A stretch of DNA of 64,000 bases from Camarhynchus parvulus (lineage: Eukaryota > Chordata > Aves > Passeriformes > Thraupidae): the NCBI RefSeq assembly GCF_901933205.1, contig NW_022148556.1, positions 62,001 through 126,000 of the forward strand, written 5' to 3'. The number at the start of each line of letters is the position of its first letter. The first letter of the stretch is position 1. Below the pieces are notes generated by a model, which was not told where the DNA came from, made no database searches, and saw only the letters and a program-made list of their open reading frames with translations. Both the position numbers and the translations under genes were made by a program. This document shows positions 32,701 through 44,700 of this stretch, piece by piece.

Positions 32701-35700
32701 AATATCCCGGGAACTGGAGGGGAAAATATCCTGGGAATTGGGGGAAAATATCCCAGGAAATTGGGGAAAATATCCCGGGAAATTGGGAAAATATCCCGGG
32801 AGTTGGGGGAAAATATCCCGGGAAACTGGGGGGAAATATCCCAGGAAATTGGGGGGAAAATATCCCGGGAAATTGGGGAAAATATCCTGGGAAATCAGGG
32901 GGATTTGGGGGAAAAATCCCTGGAATTGTGGGGAAAACCCGGGAAATCAGGGAAAAATCCGAGAAATCGGGAAAATTGGGAATCGATTCGGGCTCCAGAG
33001 GCTCAAACCAACTTTTCCAGGTCCATCTCAACTTCTCCAACCCCATCTCAACTTTCCCACCCCAACTTTCCCACCCCAACCTTCCCAAGCCCATCCCAAC
33101 TTTTCCAATCCCATCCCAGTTTTCCCATCCCAACTTCCCCAATCCGATCTCAACTTTCCCAAGCCCAACCCAACTTCTCCCATCCCCACCCCAACTTTCC
33201 CATCCCATCTTTACCAATCCCATCTTTCCCATCCCAATTTCCCAACCCCATCCCAACTCTTCCATCCCAACTTTACCAATCCCAACTTTCCCACCCCAAC
33301 TTTCCCAATCCCATCCCAACCTTCCCACCCCAATTTCCCACCCCACCTCCCATCCCACTTCCCAACCCCTCCCAACTCTCCCCCAACCCCCATCCCAACC
33401 CCCACCCATCCCAACTTTCCACCCCCCCATCCCCACCCCCAACTCCCACCCAATTTCCCATCCCAACTTCTCCCATCCCCACCCCAACTTTCCCACCCCA
33501 ACTTTCCCATCCCAACTTTCCCATCCCAACTTTCCCATCCCCATCCCAACTTTCCCATCCCAACTTTCCCACCCCAACTTTCCCATCCCAATTTCCCATC
33601 CCCACCCCAACTTTCCCACCCCAACTTTCCCACCCCAATTTCCCATCCCCATCCCAACTTTCCCACCCCAACTTTCCCATCCCAATTTCCCATCCCCATC
33701 CCAACTTTCCCACCCCAACTTTCCCATCCCAATTTCCCCATCCCCACCCCAACTTTCCCACCCCAATTTCCCATCCCCATCCCAACTTTCCCACCCCAAC
33801 TTTCCCATCCCAATTTCCCATCCCCACCCCAACTTTCCCACCCCAACTTTCCCATCCCAATTTCCCATCCCAACTTCTCCCATCCCCACCCCAACTTTCC
33901 CATCCCACTTCCCATCCCACTTCCCATCCCACTTCCCATGCCCACCCCAACTTTCCCACCCCAACTTCCCATCCCCACCCCAACTTTCCCACCCCACTCC
34001 CCATCCCCATCCCAGCTTCCCACCCCACCTCCCACCCACTTCCCATCCCCACCCCAACTTTCCCACCCCAACTTTCCCATCCCAATTTCCCATCCCAACT
34101 TCTCCCATCCCCACCCCAACTTTCCCATCCCAATTTCCCATCCCAATTTCCCATCCCACCCCACCCACCCCCACTCCCACCCAATTCCCATCCCCACCCC
34201 AACTTTCCCACCCCAATTTCCCATCCCCACCCCAACTTTCCCATCCCAACTTTCCCTACCCAACTTCATCCCCATCCCAACTTTCCCACCCCCTTACACA
34301 AACTCCCATGCCCATCCCACGCGACCCAGCCCCCGGGACCGTCTAGGCAAAGGTGAGCTTGGTGCAGGCACCAAGGCCGTACGGAGCGGTTCCCGATCAA
34401 GCCGTTCTTCAGGTTCCACGACGCCCCCCGAAAACCCACGCGTGGCCCAGGTTCAGCGCGCTCCAGGGCGCAATGCCTGGAAAACGGAAAATCCGCGGGA
34501 AATCCATGGGGAACCCATGGAAAATCCGTGGGAAAGTCTAGAGAAATTTCATGGAAAAATCTAGAGCAAATCCATGGGAAAATCCATGGGAAAGCCATGG
34601 GGATCCAGGGAAAATCCATGGGAAAATCTAGAGAAAATTCATGGAAACACCTAGAGAAAACCCATGGGAAAATCCATGGGAAAATCCATGGGAAAGTCTA
34701 GAGAAAATTCATGGAAAAATCTAGAGCAAATCCATGGGAAAATCCATGGGAAAATCCATGGGGATCCAGGGAAAAATGCATGGGAAAATCCCTGGGAAAC
34801 CCATGGGAATTCATGGAAAAGCCATGGGACAATCTAGAGAAAATTAATGGAAAAATCTAGAGCAAATCCATGGGAAATTCATGGGAAAATTTAGGGAAAA
34901 TTCATGGGAAAATCTAGAGCAAATCCATGGAAAAATCTAGAGCAAATCCATGGGAAAAGCCATGGGAGAATCTAGAGAAAATTAATGGAAAAATCTAGAG
35001 GGAATCCATGGGAAAATCCATGGGAAAATCCATGGGGAAATCCATGGGAATTCATGGAAAAGCCATGGGAGAATCTAGAGAAAATTAATGGAAAAATCTA
35101 GAGAAAATCCATGGGAAAATCCATGGGGAAATCCATGGGAAACCCACGGGGATCCATGGAAAATCCATGGGAAAAATCTAGAGAAAATTCATGGAAAACC
35201 AACAAAACCCCACAGGAAACCAACGGAAAACCCCAGAAATCCACAAAATGAAACAACAACAACAAAAAAAATCAATCAACATTTTTCCCGGAACGCCGGG
35301 AACGCCGGGAACGTGGTAACGCCCGGAACGCCGGGAACGCGGGAACGCGGGAACGCCGGGACGCTCACCAGGGTCATGCCCAGGTAGGCCATGCCGGCGT
35401 GGCTCAGCTGGTTGTTCCAGAGCACCAAGGTCACCAAACCCCGGCGCTGCTCCCGCAGCCCCTCGCAGATGTAGGCCAGGCCTGGAAAAGGGGGAAAACC
35501 CCGGGAAATCCCGGGAAATCGGGGCTTAGACCCGGCCTGGAAAATCCTGGGATTAGGCCAGGCCTGGAAATATGGGAATAGCTGGGAAATCCTGGGAAAT
35601 GGGGATTTAGGTCAGGCCTGGAAAAGCGGGGATTAGGGATTCCCAAACCTTTTCCCAGATCCCGTTCCCACGTTCCCAAACCCCAAAATTCCCAGAATTC

Positions 35701-38700
35701 CCGTTATTTTTCCCCACCCAAGTCCATGAGGTGGTTGTTGCCCATTCCCACATTCCCAGAATTCCCGGAATTCCTGTTATTCCCACTCGAGTCCATTAGG
35801 TGGTTGTTGCCCATTCCCATATTCCCGGAATTCCCAAAATTCCCGGAATTCCCACCGGAGTCCATGAGGTGGTTGTTGCCCATTCCCACATTCCCAGAAT
35901 TCCCAAAATTCCCAGAATTCCCACCGGAATCCATGAGGTGGTTGTTGCCCATTCCCACATTCCCAGAATTCCCAGAATTCCCACCGGAGTCCATGAGGTG
36001 GTTGTTGCCCATTCCCAAACCCCATTCCCACATTCCCAAACCCCAGAATTCCCGGAATTCCCGGAATTCCCACCAGAGTCCATGAGGTGGTTGTTGCCCA
36101 TTCCCACATTCCCAGAATTCCCGGAATTCCTGGAATTCCTGGAATTCCCACGGAATCCATGAGGTGGTTGTTGCCCATTCCTGAACCCCATTCCCACATT
36201 CCCAGAATTCCCAGAATTCCCAAAATTCCCGGAATTCCCACCGGAATCCATGAGGTAGTTGTTGCCCATTCCCAAACCCCATTCCCACATTCCCAAAATT
36301 CCCACATTCCCAGAATTCCCAAAATTCCCAGAATTCCCAGAATTCCCACCAGAGTCCATGAGGTGGTTGTTGCCCATTCCCACATTCCCAGAATTCCCAG
36401 AATTCCCAGAATTCCCAGAATTCCCACCAGAGTCCATGAGGTGGTTGTTGCCCATTCCCACATTCCCAGAATTCCCAGAATTCCCACCAGAGTCCATGAG
36501 GTGGTTGTTGCCCATTCCCACATTCCCAGAATTCCCAGAATTCCCAGAATTCCCACCAGAGTCCATGAGGTGGTTGTTGCCCATTCCCACATTCCCAGAA
36601 TTCCCAGAATTCCCAGAATTCCCACCAGAGTCCATGAGGTGGTTGTTGCCCATTCCCACATTCCCAGAATTCCCAGAATTTCCAGAATTCCCACCAGAAT
36701 CCATGAGGTGGTTGTTGCCCATTGCCAAACCCCATTCCCACAGTTCCCACATTCGAATTCCCAGAATTCCCACCAGAATCCATGAGGTGGTTGTTGCCCA
36801 TTCCCACATTCCCAAAATTCCCAAAATTCCCGGAATTCCCACCAGAGTCCATGAGGTGGTTGTTGCCCATTGCCAAACCCCATTCCCAGAGTTCCCACAT
36901 TCCCGGAATTCCCGGAATTCCCACCGGAATCCATGAGGTGGTTGTTGCCCATTCCCAAACCCCATTCCCAGAATTCACAGAATTCCCAAACCCCAAAATT
37001 CCCAAATTCCCACCAGAGTCCATGAGGTGGTTGTTGCCCATTCCCAAACCCCATTCCCAGAGTTCCCACATTCCCGGAATTCCCGGAATTCCCGGAATTC
37101 CCACCGGAGTCCATGAGGTGGTTGTTGCGCAGGTCCAGGATCTGGATGCAGCCGTTGAACTTGAGCAGGTTCCCGAGCTGGGCCGAGTCCTGCAGCCCGT
37201 TGAGCTTGTTGTCAGCCAGGTACAGCTCCCGGAGCGTCACGTTCATCTTCAGCGCCGTGGCTGCGCGAAAAATGGGGAGAAAAATGGGAAAAATGGGAAA
37301 AAACGGGAAATAAATAACTGGGAATGGGAAATGGGAATGGGAAATGGGAAATGGAATGGGGAATGGGGAATGGGAAATGGGAAATGGAACTGAGGCTGTT
37401 GTCAGCCAGGTACAGCTCACGGAGCGTCACGTTCATCTTCAGCGCCGTGGCTGCGGCAAAAACGGGAAAAAATGGGAAAAATGGGAAAAAACGGGAAATA
37501 AATAACTGGGAATGGGAAATGGGAATGGGAAATGGGAATGGGAAATGGGAAATGGGAAATGGGAAATGGGAATGGGAAGTGAGGCTGTTGTCAGCCAGGT
37601 ACAGCTCACGGAGCGTCACGTTCATCTTCAGCGCCGTGGCTGTGGCAAAACGGGAGAAAATGGGGGAAAAATGGGAAAAAAACGGGAAATAAATAACTGG
37701 GAATGGGAAATGGGAATGGGAAATGGGAAATGGGAAATGGAAGTGAGGTTGTTGTCAGCCAGGTACAGCTCAGAGAGAGTCACGTTCATCTTCAGCGCCG
37801 TGGCTGTGCGGGAAAAATGGGGAAAAAAAGGGGAAAATGGGAAAAAACGGGAAATAAATAACTGGGAATGGGAAATGGGAAATGGGAAATGGGAAATGGG
37901 AAATGGAACTGAGGCTGTTGTCAGCCAGGTACAGCTCACGGAGCGTCACGTTCATCTTCAGCGCCGTGGCTGTCTGGAAAATGGGGAGAAAAATGGGAAA
38001 AATGGGAAAAAACGGGAAATAAATAACTGGGATGGAAATGGGAAATGGGAAATGGGAAATGGAATGGGAAATGGGAAATGGAACTGAGGCTGTTGTCAGC
38101 CAGGTACAGCTCCCGGAGCGTCACGTTCATCTGCAGCGCCGTGTGTGGAAAATGGGGAGAAAAATGGGAAAAATGGGAAAAAACGGGAAATAAATAACTG
38201 GGAATGGGAAATGGGAATGGGAAATGGGAAATGGGGGAAATGGGAAATGGGAAATGGAACTGAGGCTGTTGTCAGCCAGGTACAGCTCCCGCAGCGTCAC
38301 GTTCATCTTCACGCGCGCTGCGGAAATGGGAAAAATGGGAAACGGAAAAACGGGGAAAAAATGGGAAAAATGGGAAAAAACTGGAAATAAATAACTGGGA
38401 ATGGGAAATGGGAATGGGAATGGGAAATGGGAAATGGAACTGAGGTTGTTGTCAGCCAGGTACAGCTCCCGCAGCGTCACGTTCATCTTCAGCGCCGTGG
38501 CTGTGCGGAAAATGGGGAGAAAAATGGGAAAAATGGGAAAAAACGGGAAATAAATAACTGGGAATGGGAAATGGGAAATGGGAATGGGAAATGGGAAATG
38601 GGAAATGGGAAATGGGAAATGGAACTGAGGCTGTTGTCAGCCAGGTACAGCTCACGGAGCGTCACGTTCATCTTCAGCACCGTGGCTGTGCGGAAAATGG

Positions 38701-41700
38701 GGAGAAAAATGGGAAAAATGGGAAAAAATGGGAAATAAATAACTGGGAATGGGAAATGGGAATGGGAAATGGGAAATGGGAAATGGGAAATGGGAAATGG
38801 GAAATGGGAAATGGAACAGAGGTTGTTGTCAGCCAGGTACAGCTCAGAGACAGTCACGTTCATCTTCAGGGCCGTGGTTGTGCGGAAAAATGGGGAAAAA
38901 ATGGGAAAAATGGGAAAAAACGGGAAATAAATAACTGGGAATGGGAAATGGGAATGGGAAATGGGAAATGGGAAATGGGAAATGGAACTGAGGCTGTTGT
39001 CAGCCAGGTACGGCTCAGAGAGAGTCACGTTCATCTTCAGCGCCGTGGCTGTGCGGAAAAATGGGGAAAAAATGGGGAAAATGGGAAAAAACGGGAAATA
39101 AATAACTGGGAATGGGAAATGAAATGGGAAATGGAAATGGGAAATGGGAAATGGGAAATGGGAAATGGGGACAGCACCAAGAGCACCACCAGGAACAGCA
39201 GGAAAATAAGGGGGGAAATGGGAAAAAATGGGTGGGAAAATGGGGAAAAATGGGTGGGAAAATGGATGGGAAAACTGATGGAAAAATGGGTGGAAAAATG
39301 GGGAAAAATGGGTGGGAAAATGGGTGGAAAAATGGGAGAAATGGGTGGGAAAATGGGTGGAAAAATGCGTGAAAAGACTGATGGAAAAATGGGAAAAAAT
39401 AGATGGAAAAATGAGTGGAAAATGGATGGAAATGGGAAAAAATTGATGGGAAAATGGGAAAAATTGATAGAAAATGGATGGGAAAATGGGCAAAATGGAT
39501 AGAAAAACTGGTGGAAAACAGATGGAAACGGATGGAAAATGAGTGGGAAAATGGGAAAAGTGGATGGAAAATGGATGGGGAAACTGATGGAAAAATGGGA
39601 AAAAATTAATGGAAAAATGGATGGGAAATGGGAAATAAATAGATGGGAAAATGGGTGGGAAAATGGATGGAAAATGAGGGGAAAATGGGTGGGAAAAATG
39701 GAGAAAATGGGTGGGAAAATGGCTGGAAAATGAAGGGGAAAATTTGATGGAAAAATGGGTGGGAAAATGGGGAAAAATGGATTAAAATGGGTGGGAAATT
39801 GATGGAAAATAGGTGGAAAATGAGTGAGAAAACGGGAAAAAAATCAATGGAAAATGGGTGGGAAAATGGGTGGGAAATTGGTGGAAAATGGGAAATAAAT
39901 GGGAGAAATGGGTGGGAAAATGGGAGGGAAAATGGACGGAAAATGGGCAGAAAATGAGCAAGAAAATGAGAAAAAATGGGAGAAATGGATGGAGAAATGG
40001 GTGGGAAAATGGGAGAAATGGAGAGAAAAATAAGCGGGAAAATGGACGGAAATGTGTGGAAAAATGGGAAAAATTGATGGAAAAATGGGGAAAATCCCCC
40101 CCAGAAATTCCCAGTCCCTCCCTTCCCCACCCCAGCGGAAATTCCAGAATTTTCTGGGATTTTTGGGGCCCTGACCGAGCAGCATGAGGGGCCTCCCGGA
40201 CAGTGAGGTGTTCTCCAGGTGCAGCACCACGAGGCTGCTGCTGATGCGAGGGGGCGCAACAGCGCCAGCCGAGGGCTCCAGCGCTGCGCATGTTCGGGCC
40301 CCAGGTACTGCAGGCAGCTGGTCTGGGGGGAAAATAGGGGATTTGGGGTGAAAAATGGGGGATTTGGGGTCATTGAAACACACCCAGGTACTGCAGGCAG
40401 CTGGTCTGGGGAGAAAATGGGGATTTGGGGTGAAAAATGGGGGATTTGGGGTGAAATAAATGGGATTTGGGATCATGGAAACACACCAGGTACTGCAGGC
40501 AGCTGGTCTGGGGAGAAAATGGGGTTTGCAGGGGGATTGGGGAAAAAAAGGGGGGATTTGGGGTCATTGAAACCCACCCAGGTACTGCAGGCAGCTGGTC
40601 TGGGGGGAAAAGGGGATTTGGGGTATGGGATTTCAATAAAAAATGGGATTTGGGGTGAAAAAATGGGATTTGGGATCATTGAAACCCACCAGGTACTGCA
40701 GGCAGCTGGTCTGGGGGAAAAAGGGATTTGGGGTGAAAAATGGGGGATTTGGGATCAAAAAACGGGATTTGGGGTCATTGAAACCCCCCCAGGTACTGCA
40801 GGCAGCTGGTCTGGGGGAAAAATGGGGTTTGGGGTGAAAAATGGGGGATTTGGGGTGAAATAAATGGGATTTGGGGTCATTGAAACCCACCCAGGTACTG
40901 CAGGCAGCTGGTCTGGGGGGATAAATGGGGTTTGGGGTGAAAAATGGGGGATTTGGGATCAAAAAATGGGGATTTGGGGTCATTGAAACCCACCAGGTAC
41001 TGCAGGCAGCTGGTCTGGGGGGAAATATGGGATTTCAATTTAAAAAATGGGGTTTGGGAGCAAAAAAAATGGGATTTGGGAACAAGGAAATTGGGATTTG
41101 TGGTTGGGATTTGGGATCAGGAAATTTGGGGGAAATCTGAGCCGGGGTATTTAGGGAAACATCCCAGAATTCCCAGGAGAATTTGGGAATTTTGGGGACG
41201 GACCCCCCATAGCAGAATTCCGAAAATTGGATTGGGAAAAAAAATTGGGATAAAAAGTTTGGGATCAAAAAACACTCCCAAAGCACCTCTGGGGAAAACA
41301 AAGAATTTTGAAAGGAAGAGGGTTTGATCGCCCCACACGATTCCCAAAAAATTCCACCCGTTGGTGGCCCCAAAGGGAAACGAGGGGGATGGGAAAGAAC
41401 CAAACCAAGAGGGGGGAAAGGGATCCGGACATTTGATAAGGGATATTTATGGGGAATGGAGAACAAAACTGTGGGTAATTAACCCTTTGTTGGAGCAGGA
41501 TTTGTTACGAATTGGGGGGGCCCAAAGGGAAGCGGGGGGGCAGGAATTTGGGGGATTCCATAAATGATTCCCAAGGAATTTTGGGCAATTTCGGGAATTC
41601 TGGGAATTTTGGTCCCAGGAATTTGGAAAGTGCTTTGGGGATTCGGGGGATTCCCAGGAATTTGGGGAATTTCAGGGAATTCCGAGAAATAATTCCCAGG

Positions 41701-44700
41701 AATTTGGGGAATTTCAGGGAATTCCTGGGAAATGATTCCCAGGAATTTTGGGAATTTCAGGGGATTCCGGGAGTGATTCCCAGGAATTTTGGGAATTTCA
41801 GGGAATTCTGGGAAACAATTCCCAGAGATTTTGGGGATTTCAGGGAATTCCGAGAAATAATTCCCAGGAATTTGGGGATTTCAGGGAATTCTGGGAAATG
41901 ATTCCCAGGGATTTTGGGAATTTCAGGGAATTCCGGGAAATAATTCCCAGGAATTTTGGGGATTTCAGGGAATTCCAGGAAGGATTCCCAGGAATTTTGG
42001 GGATTTCAGGGAATTCTGGGAAATAATTCCCAGGAATTTTGGGGATTTCAGGGAATTCCAGGAAGGATTCCCAGGAATTTTGGGAATCAAATGGAAATCC
42101 AGGATTTTGGTTTAATTGGGACAATCCCCAGGTTTTGGGATAGGAATTCGAATAATTCCGGTTTTGGGATTTGGGAAAGGAGGATCCCAAATTTTGATCA
42201 GGAATTCTGGGATATTTGGAATTTTGGAATTTAGAGGAAATAATTCCCAGGAATTTTGGGGATTTCAGGGAATTCTGGGAAACAATTCCCAGGAAGTTTG
42301 GGGATTTCAGGGGATTCCGGGAAGGATTCCCAGGAATTTTGGGAATTCTCACCTTCCTGAGTGTGAGCCATCCCTGCCCCTGCCAGGCACAAAACCCCTC
42401 AGGAGTGGCAGAAATTCCTTGGAATTCCAGGAATTTTGGGAAAAAAAAACCCTCAGGAATTTTGGGGAATTTCAGGGAATTCCGGGAAGGATTCCCAGGA
42501 ATTTTGGGAATCCTCACCTTCCTCATCACCCGTGCAGCCACCCACCCTCCCTGGCTATGAAAAACCTCAGGAATGGCAGAAATTTTGGGAAAATCCCCAA
42601 AATTCCAGGAATTTTGGGAAAACCTCAGGAATTTTGGGAATTTCAGGGAATATCGGGAAGGATTCCCAGGGGTTTTTGGGATTTCAGGGGATTCCGGGAG
42701 TGATTCCCAGGAATTTTGGGAATTTCAGGGGATTCCGGGAAGGATTCCCAGGAATTTTGGGGATTTCAGGGAATTCCGGGAAGGATTCCCAGGGATGTTT
42801 GGGAATCCTCACCTTCCTCATCATGTGCGCGGCCGCCTGCCAGCCCCGCGGGCCCAGGTGTTTGTTGGCGCCGATGTTGAGGTGCGTGGCCGACTCGTAG
42901 TACTCGATCATGTCAAAGAGAGCCGAGGCGCCCTGGGGAAAATCAGGGGGAAACATCAGGGGGAAATCAGGGGGAAATCGGGGGGAAATCGGGGGAAAAT
43001 TGGGAGGAAATCGGGGGAAAATCGGGGGAAAATCAGGGGGAAATCAAGGGAAATAATGGGGAAAATCAGGGAAAAGTCATGGCAAAAATCGGGGGAAATC
43101 AGGAGGAAATCAGGGAAAAATCGGGGGAAAATCAGGGGAAAAATCAGGGGAAAATCAGGGGGAAATCAAGGGAAATAATGGGGAAAAATCAGGGAAAAGT
43201 CATGGCAAAAATTGGGGAACGTCATGGGAAAAATCAGGGGGAAATCAGGGAAAAATCGGGGGAAAATCAGGGGGAAATCAAGAGAAATAATGGGGAAATA
43301 GTGGGGAAAAATCAGGGGGAAATCAGGGAAAATCAGGGGGAAATCAAGGGAAATAATGGGGAAAAATCAGGGAAAAGTCATGGGAAATATCAGAGGGAAA
43401 TCAGGGAAAAGTCAGGGGGAAATCAAGGGAAATAATGGGGAAATAGTGGGGAAAAATCAGGGGGAAATCAGGGAAAAATCGGGGGGAAATCAGGGAAAAA
43501 TCGGGGGAAAATCAGGGGGAAATCAAGGGAAATAATGGGGAAAATCAGGGAAAAGTCATGGCAAAAATCAGGGAAAAAACAGGGAAAAATCAGGGGAAAA
43601 GTCATGGTTAAAATCAGGGGAAAAATCGGGGAAATCAGGGAAAAATCAGGGAAAAGTCAGGGGGAAAAGTCATGGGAAAAATCAGGGGGAAATCACGGAA
43701 GAATCAGGGAAAAGTCATGGGAAATAGTGGGGAAAAGTCAGGGAAAAACGGGGGAAAATCGGGGAAAAGTCAGGGAAAAAACATGGGGGAAAATCATGAG
43801 AAATAGTGAGGAAAAATCAGGGGAAAATCAGGGAAAAATGGGGGAAAAGTCAGGGGAAAATCAGGGGAAACTCAGGGAAAAGTCGTGGAAAATAGTGGGG
43901 AAAAATCAGGGAAAAGTCAGGGAAAAAAATCAGGGAAAAAATCAGGGAAAAATAAGGAAATAAGGGAAAAGTCATGGGAATTAGTGGGGGAAAATCAGGG
44001 AAAAAATGGGGGAAAAATGGGAAAAAATCAGGGAAAAATAAGGGAAAAGTCACAGGAAATAGTGGGGGAAAATCAGGGAAAAAACGGAGAAACAATCAGG
44101 GAAAAAATCAGGGAAAAATCAGGGAAAAGTAATGGGAAATAACAGTGAAAGGTCAGGGGGAAATCATGGGAAAAATCATGGGAAAAGTCAGGGGAAAATC
44201 AGGGGAAAAATCAGGGGAAAATCAGGGAAAAATGGGGGGAAAGTCAGGGGAAAAATCAGGGGGAAATTCCCCCAAAAATTCCCAAAATTTAAAAAAAAAT
44301 TCCCCAAAAAATTCCAAAAAAATCCGAAAAATTCCCCAAAAACTCCACCAAAAAATTAAAAAAAAACCCAAAAAATTCATAAAATTTTCCCCAAAATTCC
44401 CCAAAAATTCCAAAAAAAAGATCCAAAAAATTCCACCAAAAATTCCCAAAAATTTCAAAAACATTCCCCCAAAAAATCCCAAAAATTCCCCAAAATTTCC
44501 CCCAAAATAAAAAAAAAGTTCCAAAAAAACCCCAAAGATTTCAAAGAAATTCCCCAAAATCCCCCAAAATTCCCCCAAAATATTCCCCAAAATTCTCCAA
44601 CAACTCCACCAAAAATTAATAAAAAAAAATCCCCAAAAATTTCCCAAAAAATTCCCCAGAAATTCCCTGGAATTCCCGGGGTGCCACTCACGTCCTCGTC

